DNA of 17,110 bases from Terriglobia bacterium (lineage in GTDB: Bacteria; Acidobacteriota; Terriglobia; UBA7540), in contig JASHYZ010000486.1 in assembly GCA_030042795.1 (NCBI GenBank), forward strand, positions 1 to 17,110, in the 5' to 3' direction. The notes below the pieces were generated by a model, which searched no databases, had not been told where the DNA came from, and saw only the letters and a program-made list of their open reading frames with translations. Below, piece after piece: positions 8,745 through 16,837 of the stretch (position 1 is its first letter; each line of letters starts with the position of its first letter). The translations under genes and the position numbers were made by a program.

Positions 8745-8836
8745 GACTCGGGGCCAGAGTCTTGCCGGGGTGGCTTAGGAGCCCGTCGGCTTCCCTGGCA
8801 AGGAGATTCCGGGAGTGCACCGCATCCTGGACTCTG
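8745..8836 (+). ncRNA. Candidate structured leader RNA (three-way junction) before the MetE-like gene
   Basis: Hand pairing gives a compact fold. P1 is CAGAGTC (8755-8761) with GACTCTG (8830-8836), 7 bp. P2 is TTGCCGGGG (8762-8770) with CCCTGGCAA (8793-8801), 9 bp including one G-U; its loop has GGCT/AGCC pairs. P3 is CGGGA (8810-8814) with TCCTG (8825-8829) including one G-U, topped by TGC/GCA. P1 abuts P2 and P3 directly, and an 8-base joiner (8802-8809) links P2 to P3. GACTC at 8745-8749 can instead pair with GAGTC (8757-8761), destroying P1, which is the logic of an RNA switch. It matches no riboswitch class I know (I checked by eye for SAM-I, SAH and cobalamin signatures). It may also be only a repeat-derived fold. 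Confidence 0.3.
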
Positions 8837-8852
8837 CTCCAAGACAATTCTT

Positions 8853-8882
8853 TTGACTTATCCGGCCCCGCCCTGTTAGTTT
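8853..8882 (+). promoter_or_regulatory. Possible proximal promoter of the MetE-like gene
   Basis: TTGACT (8853-8858) with a weak TTAGTT/TAGTTT at 8876-8882 (17-18 base spacing) would give a leader of about 50 nt that lacks the structured element. The -35 is good and the -10 poor. Confidence 0.3.
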
Positions 8883-8939
8883 GACCCGTCACGAGGCAAC
8901 CGCTCCCGGCGGCTGCCGCAATACCGCATGGAGGAACCT

Positions 8940-10139
8940 ATGTTTACGGCAACCGCCAATTTGATCTTGCCCAGCACCACCACGGGATCGTTTCCGCGTC
9001 CGCGGTGGTACGACGTGAGCATGTGGGGCCGCCCCCTCGACACCTGCATGCTCGACGTGCGCTTTCGAGAGAAGTTTCAAGACGGCATGGCCGTGCTCAT
9101 CAGCGACCAGGAGCGCGCCGGGCTCGACATTCTAACCCACGGGGACCTGCACGTAGATGAAGACCTGGCGGGCCGCGCCTGGCACCACTACCCCTTGCAG
9201 CGCTGGGCGGGATTCGAAGGCGACTACTTGCAGCCGGAGGAGACGACGGCGCCATGGCTGCACTATCCGCCGGGCACGTTGCTGAACGAGATCTACACCG
9301 GCTGGCGCTGGCCACACGTGGTGGATAAGATCGAGCACCGGCCGCTTGACTACCCGAAGCTGTGGCGCCTCGCGCAAGGAAAGACGCGCAAGCCCGTCAA
9401 GTTCGGCACCTGTTGCTCCCAGGTGATGGCGCTGTTTCTGGACATCCACACGCCCAAGTACCAAGACAAGCGCGAAGTGATCTGGGACATGGCTGAGGCC
9501 ATGAACAAAGAGCTGCTGGCGCTGCGGCATGCCGGTTGCCGCTGCATCCAGATCGAGGAACCTACCTTTCACTTTATGGCGAACACTTACGGCAAGGATC
9601 ATGCCGAAGTGAAGTTTATGATTGATGCTTTCAACCGCGAGGTTCAGGGGCTTGACGACGTTGAGCTGTGGATCCACACCTGCTGGGGCAATCCCAACAT
9701 GCAGCGCGTGATGGAGGACACGAGCTACGCCAACTCCATTGAGATTTACCTAGAGCGCTGCCGCGGCGACGTCTGGACGCTCGAGATGAAGGATCGCAAT
9801 CAGAAGGATCTCGATCTGTTCGAACCTTTCAAGCATGATCTCAAGAAGAAGATCTGCATTGGCGCCGTCAGCCACCGCTCGCTTCAGGCGGACCGGCCGG
9901 AGGACGTAGCGGGCGAGATTCGCAAAGCCCTGAAGTACATCCCGGCAGACCGGCTTATCGTCTCGAGCGATTGCGGCTTCGGACGCCAAGGCTGTAACCG
10001 TGAAATCGCTTTCTACAAAGCCAGCGCCATCGCGCAAGGCTGCAACATCGTGCGGCGTGAACTCGGCCTGACGACGACCTACGTGCCGGCCGCCGATCGC
10101 GTCCTGCAGATTGATGTGGTGCCCGGCCGGGATAACTGA
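8940..10139 (+). CDS. Stand-alone MetE-like (cobalamin-independent methionine synthase C-domain) methyltransferase
   Basis: The 399-residue protein has the UROD/MetE-like barrel of the catalytic half of cobalamin-independent methionine synthase (COG0620 type). In MetE this domain transfers a methyl group to a zinc-bound thiol, normally homocysteine, in the cytoplasm. The zinc ligands known from MetE are visible: H246 and C248 in WIHTCWGNPN, E282 in WTLEMKD and C345 in VSSDCGFGRQGC. The opening TTTGSFPRP is also typical. MetE itself is about 750 residues; the N-terminal half that helps bind polyglutamyl folate is absent, so the methyl donor is uncertain and may be something other than methyltetrahydrofolate. 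ATG 8940 is preferred over ATG 8928 because GGAGGA (8930-8935) stands 4 bases before it, while 8928 has no ribosome site. The gene stands alone, divergent from the cytochrome gene and convergent with the cupredoxin gene. True substrate unknown. Confidence 0.92.
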   Translation: MFTATANLILPSTTTGSFPRPRWYDVSMWGRPLDTCMLDVRFREKFQDGMAVLISDQERAGLDILTHGDLHVDEDLAGRAWHHYPLQRWAGFEGDYLQPEETTAPWLHYPPGTLLNEIYTGWRWPHVVDKIEHRPLDYPKLWRLAQGKTRKPVKFGTCCSQVMALFLDIHTPKYQDKREVIWDMAEAMNKELLALRHAGCRCIQIEEPTFHFMANTYGKDHAEVKFMIDAFNREVQGLDDVELWIHTCWGNPNMQRVMEDTSYANSIEIYLERCRGDVWTLEMKDRNQKDLDLFEPFKHDLKKKICIGAVSHRSLQADRPEDVAGEIRKALKYIPADRLIVSSDCGFGRQGCNREIAFYKASAIAQGCNIVRRELGLTTTYVPAADRVLQIDVVPGRDN

Positions 10140-10188
10140 CGATTTTCGATTCAAAGGTATGCTCCCCATCGCTGGAAGGCGACGAGCT

Positions 10189-10917
10189 TCAAGGCTGGTT
10201 GTAGGAGGCCGTCGGGGGCGGCGCTTCATAGTCCCGGCCATACAAGTTTTTGTGTTTGGCGAGTAAGTCACCGGACTCCGCCAGACGAATTTCTCCAAGA
10301 GAGAGGGACGAAGGGGAGATCTCAACCGCGCGGGACAGACTCTTTAGCGTCTCGGGAAGGCAGCGCTCATCCCAGATGTTAAGTTGATAGCGGCCGGGCA
10401 GCACGTTGTTGATGGCGAAATCGCCCGTGGCGGACGAAATGGCGTAGTAAGGAGATTGAGTAACGATCACGACCGCGCTCATCTGGGGATGAATGTTGCA
10501 AAAGATATACGAAACCCCAGGAGAGTTGAAAGTGACCCCGCGCGTGGTGCCGGCCTCATAGAGTCCAAGATCAAACCGTTTGCCGTTGAACAACGAGAAG
10601 ACATTGTGAAAAAAGGGATCGTCGTTGGGGAAGTCAACGACTGCGCCCAGCGGTACCACCAGGATATGAGGAACGAATCTTTTGTTCTTCTGCACGAGCC
10701 TGTAACGGATGGGAGTTGCCGTGCCAGGAACGTTAGGTAACGCAGCCGTCGAGCTTGACGGATTCAGCCAGATTACGGCGCCGGAGCTGTTAGCTGCACT
10801 TCCCTTGGCGCTCTCAAGCGTCACCCGCCCTTTCACATTCACGGCTTGAGCCCCGAAACTGCAGCAGGCAAGTACCAGCCCCACGGACAAGAGCCAGTAT
10901 TGTTCGCTCCGAATCAT
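10189..10917 (-). CDS. Secreted cupredoxin-like protein with carboxypeptidase-regulatory-like segment
   Basis: The 242-residue protein has a signal peptide (YWLLSVGLVLACCSFGAQA, cleavage near residue 25). A plastocyanin-like domain follows (about 60-152): FPNDDPFFHN supplies His104, and IFCNIHPQM supplies Cys140, His143 and Met146, the full set of type-1 copper ligands. It should carry one copper and shuttle electrons in the periplasm or at the outer membrane. The Cys-to-His and His-to-Met spacings of two residues are short but normal. A segment typical of carboxypeptidase regulatory-like folds follows (GDFAINNVLPGRYQLNIWDE, 165-184). Relatives are often annotated as 'methylamine utilization protein'; nothing here supports that role. 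ATG 10917 is chosen because it follows a GGAG/GGAGG stretch; the in-frame GTG at 10932 has no ribosome site. It lies 63 bases downstream of the porin gene on the same strand, so the two are probably one operon. Confidence 0.85.
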   Translation of the reverse strand: MIRSEQYWLLSVGLVLACCSFGAQAVNVKGRVTLESAKGSAANSSGAVIWLNPSSSTAALPNVPGTATPIRYRLVQKNKRFVPHILVVPLGAVVDFPNDDPFFHNVFSLFNGKRFDLGLYEAGTTRGVTFNSPGVSYIFCNIHPQMSAVVIVTQSPYYAISSATGDFAINNVLPGRYQLNIWDERCLPETLKSLSRAVEISPSSLSLGEIRLAESGDLLAKHKNLYGRDYEAPPPTASYNQP

Positions 10918-10980
10918 ACCTCCACACTCCACATACGCTGCTCGCGCCGATTGGGTGAATACACGGCCTGCGATGATCCT

Positions 10981-12579
10981 TCAAAAAAGAGTCGCAGCGC
11001 TCAAACTCACCTGATTGGCGGTGAATATTCCGGGCTGAGACTCGGCTGTCCGCAGGCGGCGGTACTCCGCCGAGAACATGAGGTTCGAACGCAAGTGGTA
11101 AATGCCGTTCACAAACGCGCTCTGGTTCCTTCCGATCAGCGGACCCGGGTAGCTGCCGCCCTGTGTGACATACTGCAAGTTCGCAGGGGTCGAGAAGTCC
11201 TCGCCAAAAGCTCCATTGAATTCGAGTCTCGCGAACGGCATGAACTTCAACTGCGTCCAACCACCTGTCGAACGGGATGCCTGAACGGCCGTCTCGGGAT
11301 AGCCTGATTCGCCGCTAAAGGCAACGCTTTGGCCCTCGGCCGCGCCCAGACCTCCGATAGCGCGGCCTGTATAGAATTCACCGGTCACGGAAAACCAACG
11401 GCTGAGCGGAACTCTCCAGTCGGCAGTTCCTGCCCAGGCGTTGATGATGCGGTCGAATCCCCAATTCTGGCGTGCGTAATATCCGCCCACTCCGAAGGAC
11501 AGAGGATTGTCTTGCGAACCTTGTCCCCAAGCAACCCTGGCGGCGTACGCAGGCTGGCCTGAGCTCTCGCCGGGTCCGGCAACACGATAGGGCGAGCCAG
11601 ATGGCACTTCGCCCGCCAGCGGGTCCATGATGCCGCCTTGCAGTGTCACCGTAGACCCGTCGGGCGCAGCGATGCGATGCTCGATATAAGCCTGGGGAGT
11701 CCACTGCCAGAGGTTACCCGCAGCCGCCAGCGCCGGGTAAGCCACAGACGCCAGCGACGTGGGCGAGAGCGGCGAGAAAAACGGACCGTACTGGCCGATC
11801 ACCAACGATGTGTTCTGCCAGTCCAGTCGAACGCCGGCCGTCCGCAGGCGGATGAGGCCGGAATCAACACCGTTCGGAGTCTGAGGAAAGCCGCCGAAGA
11901 AGTCCACTCGGATGTCGGCCTGGGTTTTGGCGCCTGCGATCTCGGGACCGAATACATCCAAACCCAAGATCGACTGGCGTAGCGTAGCTCCAGCGCCGGC
12001 GTTAGGCATCCCAGGGTCGCGAGCCGTAGCGTAATCTGGGAGATCAAAGTTGTCGGTTGCTCCGCGTGTGGTAAAGGCGTTGAAGAGCGCCATGCCAGAG
12101 AGCCTTACCCGGTATTTCGAACTACTTTCGACCTTGCTCTGATCCTGATCGCTGACCTCTGAACTCAGCAGTTGCTGAGCCTCCTCGAGTTTGGATACGC
12201 GGGCGTCGAGCTGCGTCCCAGCACTCTCGTTGGATGGCGCAGCGTTCGCTTCCAGCGGAGAAGTAACTGGCTTAGCCTCTCGCGCGGACGCGAGATCATC
12301 TTTGAGAGCTAGCAACTCCGCTCGCGTTTGTCCCAACTCCTGCTTCAGCGCTTCAGCCTCGCTGTGCGCCGCGGCCACCTCCGCGCGCATTTCCCGCAAG
12401 GCTGAACTGAGTTCTTGAACCTGCCCCTGGAGCTCGTCCAAGGCAGGTTGACGTGCAGTCGTCTGCGGGGTGGACGCCCCGGACGGTGATTGCGGGGCCG
12501 CGGTGAGACTAACTACCAGAACAGCGAGTATCGAGCTCGACATGATCTTGACGATGGGAAGCAAGCGGAGCAACTTCAT
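10981..12579 (-). CDS. Outer-membrane porin with N-terminal coiled coil
   Basis: The 532-residue protein starts with a basic/hydrophobic export signal (MKLLRLLPIVKIMSSSILAVLVVSLTAAPQ). A long heptad-rich helix follows (about 46-101, with many Leu/Glu/Gln), then a second short coiled coil (121-150). From about residue 155 the sequence is aromatic-rich alternating beta strands typical of a barrel (YRVRLSGMALFNAF, then ADIRVDFFGGF, FSVTGEFYTGRA, LMFSAEYRRL), and the last residue is Phe, the classic outer-membrane barrel assembly signal. It is likely a trimer-forming porin anchored by the periplasmic coiled coil; substrate specificity cannot be read. GAGGAGG stands 4 bases before ATG 12579. An alternative ATG at residue 13 would also give a signal peptide. 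It is the first gene of a unit with the cupredoxin-like gene. Confidence 0.87.
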   Translation of the reverse strand: MKLLRLLPIVKIMSSSILAVLVVSLTAAPQSPSGASTPQTTARQPALDELQGQVQELSSALREMRAEVAAAHSEAEALKQELGQTRAELLALKDDLASAREAKPVTSPLEANAAPSNESAGTQLDARVSKLEEAQQLLSSEVSDQDQSKVESSSKYRVRLSGMALFNAFTTRGATDNFDLPDYATARDPGMPNAGAGATLRQSILGLDVFGPEIAGAKTQADIRVDFFGGFPQTPNGVDSGLIRLRTAGVRLDWQNTSLVIGQYGPFFSPLSPTSLASVAYPALAAAGNLWQWTPQAYIEHRIAAPDGSTVTLQGGIMDPLAGEVPSGSPYRVAGPGESSGQPAYAARVAWGQGSQDNPLSFGVGGYYARQNWGFDRIINAWAGTADWRVPLSRWFSVTGEFYTGRAIGGLGAAEGQSVAFSGESGYPETAVQASRSTGGWTQLKFMPFARLEFNGAFGEDFSTPANLQYVTQGGSYPGPLIGRNQSAFVNGIYHLRSNLMFSAEYRRLRTAESQPGIFTANQVSLSAATLF

Positions 12580-12980
12580 ACGACCTCCTCGAACCGACTG
12601 AGATCAGCGATCTGCGGCATGACACGACGATTTGATTGGGCTCATAACAGCCGGACGGCCATTCTATAGCTGTAAAATGCGCTCCCGGCCTAAGAGCTGT
12701 CCCTCGCCTTGGCAAGATTAAACCCCACCAGCGATTTTAGTCGCACCCACCCACTCCAGCCCTCCGGTGACAAAAATTTTACAAGAAATTCCCATTGACA
12801 TTACGCCTTGGTAGAACGCTCGACACTGCAAAGGTGAGGGTTAGTGCACTCAGAGGGTAGCGTTGCAGTGCGGCACTGGTGAGGCCACGACTGACAATAC
12901 TTTTACGTTTTCGATGCATCTTGATGACACCTGAAGCCTGGAGGCCGCCCAGAATCGTCACGTCGAGAGGCCAGGTGGAT
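12580..12980. other. Divergent spacer between the porin and TIGR03118 genes
   Basis: I see no gene here. On the minus strand TAGAAT (12666-12661) could be the -10 of the porin operon, but no -35 is recognisable at 16-18 bases. On the plus strand TTGACA (12795-12800) lacks a matching -10 at normal spacing. An AT-rich patch (CAAAAATTTTACAAGAAATT, 12771-12790) stands out from the GC-rich surroundings and may mark the promoter zone. Confidence 0.4.
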
Positions 12981-13025
12981 AAGCCGCGCTTGAACCCTCA
13001 TCGGTTCAAGCGAAGGCGGTGGCTT
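12981..13025 (+). promoter_or_regulatory. Leader hairpin of the TIGR03118 gene
   Basis: CGCTTGAACC (12987-12996) and GGTTCAAGCG (13003-13012) form a perfect 10-bp stem with the loop CTCATC. AAGCC (12981-12985) and GGCTT (13021-13025) can extend it across an internal loop. It ends 34 bases before the ATG and 20 bases before the ribosome site, with no T-run, so it is more likely an mRNA stabiliser or control element than a terminator. Confidence 0.5.
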
Positions 13026-13059
13026 CTCCTCAATCTCAACATCAAAAGGAGAAGAAAGC

Positions 13060-14109
13060 ATGACAACCTTGCACCAATGGTGGAGCCGTGCGATGACTGC
13101 CACTGCTCTTCTGGCCCTCGTCGTAGGGTCGGCGTCGACTCCAGCCACAGCCCAATACGCCATGAAGGCCCTGGTTTCAAACATCCCAGGGTCAGCCTGG
13201 ACCGACCCGAATCTTCTAAACGCCTGGGGCATCGCCAATTCGTCATCAGGCCCTTTCTGGATCTCCGATAACGGAACAGGACTATCGTCGTTTTACACCG
13301 GGACCGGTTCGCCTGTCGGCATGATTACTGTGCCCGGGGCGCCCGGCAACGACCTTGGGTCGCCCACCGGCATCGTGTACAACAGTAGCTCGGATTTCGT
13401 TGTGACGCAGAATAGCGTTTCGGGATCGTCCATCTTCCTCTTTGACACGCTGGACGGCACCATCAGCGGCTGGAACCCCGAGGTGAGTCCCTCGGAAGCT
13501 GTCATCGCGGTTGACAACTCGGACTCGGGCGCGGTCTACACTGGTCTCGCCATCGCCACCAACAGCAATGGCACCTTCATTTTCGCAGCCGATAGCTGGA
13601 ACAACGAAGTCGATATGTACGACGGGAACTTCAACCTGGTAAAGCACATCACCGATCCCACCATTCCAGCAGGCTTCACACCCTTCAACGCCCAGACGAT
13701 CAAGAATTACATCTTCGTAACTTATGCCGCCGTCTCCGGCGGGCCAGGCGGGTATGTGGATATCTTCAACACCTCGGGTGATTTTGTGAAGCGCTTTATC
13801 TCTGGAAGTCCTCTGAACCAGCCCTGGGGCGTTGCATGGGCTCCCTCTACTTTCGGTCCCGAGAGCGGGACAATTCTGATCGGCAATAACACGAACTCCG
13901 GCACCATCAACGCCTTTGACCTCAAGACAGGCGCGTTCAAAGGCGCGTTGATGGGCGTCAATGGCAAGCCCCTCATCATCAACGGGCTCTGGGCAATAGA
14001 GTTCGGCGCCGGAGGTGCCAACAATGGGCCCACCAACCACCTGTTCTTTACCGCCGGGCCGAATGACACCGATGGCTTCTTCGGAGTTATCTCTCCGGTA
14101 TTCCAATGA
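13060..14109 (+). CDS. Secreted TIGR03118 family protein (beta-propeller-like)
   Basis: The 349-residue protein has a signal peptide (MTATALLALVVGSASTPATAQ, cleavage near residue 32). The mature part fits the TIGR03118 family as I know it: it opens with ALVSNIPGSAWTDPNLLNAWGIA, continues with GPFWISDNGTGLSSFY, TGIVYN, FIFAADSWNNEVDMYD and LNQPWGVAWAPSTFG, and ends with NGLWAIEFG and a short FFTAGPNDTDGFFGVI. Repeated 'WGIA/WGVA/TGIV' strands suggest a six-bladed-type propeller. The family has no defined function; some members carry a PEP-CTERM sorting tail, which this protein lacks (it ends GVISPVFQ), so it is probably released or held non-covalently. The start is firm: AAGGAG (13046-13051) lies 8 bases before ATG. 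It stands alone between the porin operon and the two-component genes. Confidence 0.9.
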   Translation: MTTLHQWWSRAMTATALLALVVGSASTPATAQYAMKALVSNIPGSAWTDPNLLNAWGIANSSSGPFWISDNGTGLSSFYTGTGSPVGMITVPGAPGNDLGSPTGIVYNSSSDFVVTQNSVSGSSIFLFDTLDGTISGWNPEVSPSEAVIAVDNSDSGAVYTGLAIATNSNGTFIFAADSWNNEVDMYDGNFNLVKHITDPTIPAGFTPFNAQTIKNYIFVTYAAVSGGPGGYVDIFNTSGDFVKRFISGSPLNQPWGVAWAPSTFGPESGTILIGNNTNSGTINAFDLKTGAFKGALMGVNGKPLIINGLWAIEFGAGGANNGPTNHLFFTAGPNDTDGFFGVISPVFQ

Positions 14110-14124
14110 CAACCACCCTCCAAG

Positions 14125-14174
14125 CTTCGGGCTCCGGGGTCCGTGCAGTGAAGGTACGGCTTCGGAGCCTGAGG
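14125..14174 (+). terminator. Terminator-like hairpin after the TIGR03118 gene
   Basis: CTTCGGGCTCCG (14125-14136) pairs with CGGAGCCTGAGG (14163-14174) over 12 bp with two G-U pairs; CCGT (14141-14144) and ACGG (14156-14159) can pair inside the loop. There is no T-run. It separates the TIGR03118 gene from the two-component operon. Confidence 0.45.
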
Positions 14175-14194
14175 GTACCGACCTAACGTCGAGG

Positions 14195-14200
14195 TATACT
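14195..14200 (+). promoter_or_regulatory. Possible -10 box of the two-component operon
   Basis: TATACT (14195-14200; 5 of 6 match to TATAAT) sits 62 bases before the response-regulator ATG. No good -35 is present at 16-18 bases upstream, so activator dependence or a false match are both possible. Confidence 0.25.
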
Positions 14201-14262
14201 CGTATGAGCGGCGCCGCGCCGGACGGCTCCGCACCATCATTCACGGAAAATTGAGGCACCCT

Positions 14263-14964
14263 ATGCAAAGAATCTTGGCGATTGAAGATGACCGGCGAAT
14301 TCATAAAATGCTGAAGCTCGCCTTTGAGCCTGAAGGCTATTCCCTGGAAGTCGCCGCGGACGGACCCACGGGACTTGCCGCCTTCCGCAACCTCAAGCCG
14401 GCTGTAGTCATCCTCGATCTCATGCTTCCCAAGCTCTCGGGGCGAGAGATCATTCGCGAGATTCGCAAAGAGTCGCCGTCGCAACCTGTTATCATCTTGA
14501 GCGCCGTTTCCGAGGAAGTGGACAAAGTTCTGCTCCTCGAGCTCGGAGCTGACGACTACGTTACCAAGCCCTTCAGCCCGAAAGAGCTGCTCGCGCGCGT
14601 CCGCGCGCTGACGCGAAGGGCGGAAAAGGCGCTGCCCGGTGAGCGCTATAGCTTCGCCGATGTCCTCATTGACTTCCCGAAGATGGAAGTCACGCGCGAT
14701 GGTAACACGGTGACGCTGACGCCGCACGAGTTCAAGACCTTGAAGTATTTCACCGAGAACCCGGAGCGCGTCCTTTCGCGGGATGAGCTTCTGAACCAGG
14801 TGTGGGGCTACGAATGTTACCCGTCCACCCGCACGGTTGACAATCACATCCTCCGGCTCCGCCAGAAACTCGAGAAGGATCCGGTTAATCCTTTGCACTT
14901 CCGCACGGTCCACGGCGCGGGTTACAAGTTCGTCCCTTTCCTGAGAACCCAGGACGTTAGTTGA
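14263..14964 (+). CDS. OmpR/PhoB-family response regulator
   Basis: The 233-residue DNA-binding regulator has two domains. The receiver (about 1-118) has the acidic pocket E8-D9-D10, phosphoacceptor D52 (ILDLMLP), Ser80 (ILSA) at the switch Thr/Ser position and K102 (TKPFSP). The C-terminal winged-helix domain (about 128-228) contains LTPHEFKTLKYF, VLSRDELLNQVWG and the recognition helix STRTVDNHILRLRQKLE, followed by FRTVHGAGYKF. It should be phosphorylated by the kinase encoded next and bind direct repeats in target promoters. ATG 14263 follows GAGG (14253-14256); the TTG at 14251 in the same frame has no ribosome site and only adds four residues. Its stop overlaps the kinase start in TTGA (14961-14964), so the two are translationally coupled. 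The signal and targets are unknown. Confidence 0.95.
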   Translation: MQRILAIEDDRRIHKMLKLAFEPEGYSLEVAADGPTGLAAFRNLKPAVVILDLMLPKLSGREIIREIRKESPSQPVIILSAVSEEVDKVLLLELGADDYVTKPFSPKELLARVRALTRRAEKALPGERYSFADVLIDFPKMEVTRDGNTVTLTPHEFKTLKYFTENPERVLSRDELLNQVWGYECYPSTRTVDNHILRLRQKLEKDPVNPLHFRTVHGAGYKFVPFLRTQDVS

Positions 14965-16802
14965 CAAACAGGGCGCCAGATTTAAGCTCGTCCACGATGC
15001 GTGAGCCCACCCGAGCCCGCCCCTGGTACTCAGAAATCAGCCGCCGCGGACGCTTGCGAACCAAATTCCTACTCTCGCTGCTGGTGATTTCCGCCTCGTT
15101 GACGTGCTCCACCTTGCTGGTGGTCCGCCACCGCGTGCAGTTACAAGTGCGGGAACAGATCCGCGAGGCTCTTGAGAGCTCAGTGGTGACGTTCCAACAC
15201 TTTCAGGGCCAGCGCGAGATCACGCTGGAGCGATCGGCCGCACTGCTCGCGAACGTACCCACGCTCAAATCACTGATGACATCCGCGGACCCCCGGACCA
15301 TACAGGATGGCTCGATAGAGCTGTGGCAAACCATTGGAAGCGATCTCTTTGTGCTGGCGGACCGCGGCGGGCGTCTCATGGCCCTGGACGCTAATACCCC
15401 TGAGTTTTCCTCTGCCGAAGCCCGGAATCTGTTGCAACAGTCCCTTCACAGCGAGGCGTCGCGTGACTGGTGGTTCGGCGGCGGCCACTTGTTTCAGGTG
15501 TTTCTTCAGCCGATCTATTCCGGCGAGCCTTCGAACGGCGTCGAACTGGGCGTTCTGGTGGTCGGATACGAGATCAACCGCCAGGTCGCGGCGGACGTGC
15601 GCCGGGTGGCCTCGAGCGAAGTCGCCTTTCGCTACGGTCCGAACCTCGTGACCAGCACCCTTTCCGCGCAGCAGAACGAGGAACTTAGGAAGCAGGCCTC
15701 ATTGCGGCCAACGGCGGCGGGAGCCGCGCCAGTCGATATCGATCTCGGCCAGGAAAGGTTCCTGGCCACGTCCACGGACCTCGCGTCGGCCAGCGGACTT
15801 AGCGTGAGCCTGATCGTGCTCAAGTCCTACGATCAGGCTACCGCCTTCGTCCAGAGCCTCAACCGCTGGCTGGCTGGGCTTGGTCTCGCTGCCATTCTGG
15901 CCGGCAGCGTTCTGGTTTACCTCATCTCTGATACGTTCACCCGCCCGTTGGCTCGGCTGGTGGGCGGCGTGCACGCTCTCGAAAAGGGTGATTTCAATTA
16001 CCCGCTCGAGGCCCGGGGGAACGATGAAGTCTCGGAACTGACCCACTCGTTTGACCAGATGCGACGCACCTTGCGCAACACCCAGCAGGAATTGCTGAAT
16101 GCAGAGCGCCTTGCAACCATCGGGCGCATGGCCAGTACGGTGTCCCACGATCTGCGGCATTCTCTCACGGCGATTTTGGCTTACGCGGAGTTCCTGTCGG
16201 AAAGGAACCTCTCCGAAAGCCGGCGGGTTGAGTTTTACCAGGAAATCCGGCAGGCCGTGAACCAGATGACAGACCAGTTGCGCGCGTTGCTGGAATTTTC
16301 GAAGGACAAGCTCGTTTACCACCCTGTGCATGCAAGCGTTGCAGATATTATTCACCATTCGATTCACACGGTTCGAGCGCGTCCGGAATTCCGCGGAATT
16401 CAGACCACGACTTCGTTTGAAAACGGGTGCGAGGGTTGGTTTGACGCCGGGCGCCTCGAAAGGGTGCTTCAGAACCTGCTCTTCAATGCTTGTGAAGCCG
16501 TGTCGCCGGAGGGCGGTCGCATCGAGGTCAGCACGCGTCAAACCGCGACTGCGCTGGAAATTCGGGTGGCCGACAACGGTGGCGGCATCCCGGAGGAGAT
16601 TCGCGCGAATGTCTTCCAGCCGTTCGTGACCTCCGGCAAGGACAACGGCATCGGCCTCGGCTTGGCGGTGGTACAAAAGATCGTTCAGGAGCATAACGGA
16701 GAAGTCGTTGTAGAAAGTACCGGAAGTGATGGCACTGTCATCCGCATCACGTTGCCTGCGGTTCCATCTGAAAACGAGGTAGCCAGTCAGAAGCCCGCCT
16801 GA
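14961..16802 (+). CDS. Membrane sensor histidine kinase with extracytoplasmic sensor and HAMP domain
   Basis: The 613-residue protein has TM1 (about 35-55), a periplasmic region of about 245 residues (56-300) that looks like a double-Cache type sensor, TM2 (303-323), HAMP (about 325-375, [22 protein letters not shown]), a dimerisation/phosphoacceptor helix with His396 ([19 protein letters not shown]) and an HATPase domain (about 493-600) with N-box [13 protein letters not shown]1 DNGGGIP (538-544), F-box VFQPFVTSG and G2 GIGLGLAVV (563-571). All catalytic boxes are present, so it should be active. The position after His-Asp-Leu-Arg, usually Pro or Asn, is His400. The TTG start at 14961 overlaps the regulator's stop and has AGGA 6 bases upstream; ATG 14997 lacks a ribosome site. 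Regulator-then-kinase order implies a cognate pair. The ligand is unknown. Confidence 0.93.
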   Translation: MTNRAPDLSSSTMREPTRARPWYSEISRRGRLRTKFLLSLLVISASLTCSTLLVVRHRVQLQVREQIREALESSVVTFQHFQGQREITLERSAALLANVPTLKSLMTSADPRTIQDGSIELWQTIGSDLFVLADRGGRLMALDANTPEFSSAEARNLLQQSLHSEASRDWWFGGGHLFQVFLQPIYSGEPSNGVELGVLVVGYEINRQVAADVRRVASSEVAFRYGPNLVTSTLSAQQNEELRKQASLRPTAAGAAPVDIDLGQERFLATSTDLASASGLSVSLIVLKSYDQATAFVQSLNRWLAGLGLAAILAGSVLVYLISDTFTRPLARLVGGVHALEKGDFNYPLEARGNDEVSELTHSFDQMRRTLRNTQQELLNAERLATIGRMASTVSHDLRHSLTAILAYAEFLSERNLSESRRVEFYQEIRQAVNQMTDQLRALLEFSKDKLVYHPVHASVADIIHHSIHTVRARPEFRGIQTTTSFENGCEGWFDAGRLERVLQNLLFNACEAVSPEGGRIEVSTRQTATALEIRVADNGGGIPEEIRANVFQPFVTSGKDNGIGLGLAVVQKIVQEHNGEVVVESTGSDGTVIRITLPAVPSENEVASQKPA

Positions 16803-16837
16803 TCAGCTCCGGTTGTTCTCCACTAGCCGCTCTTATC

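Noticed and set aside
8745..8836. Known riboswitch (SAM-I, SAH, cobalamin) or tRNA in the MetE-like leader.
   Set aside because: None of the conserved boxes that I know for these classes, and no T-loop GGTTCRA, are present; it is kept only as an unclassified candidate.
8438..8842. A 134-codon minus-strand frame in the divergent spacer.
   Set aside because: It crosses several hairpins, has no ribosome site and no domain, and overlaps the promoter and structured leader of the MetE-like gene.
12795..12823. Sigma-70 promoter at TTGACA 12795-12800 for the TIGR03118 gene.
   Set aside because: The -10 position reads GCTCGA; TAGAAC at 12812 is only 11 bases away.
13282..14967. A 561-codon open frame on the minus strand.
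   Set aside because: It runs antisense to both the TIGR03118 gene and the response regulator, which have clear domains and ribosome sites. It shows no domain and arises from GC-rich codon bias.
15699..16694. A 331-codon open frame antisense to the sensor kinase.
   Set aside because: The opposite strand encodes all kinase boxes; this frame has no recognisable motif.
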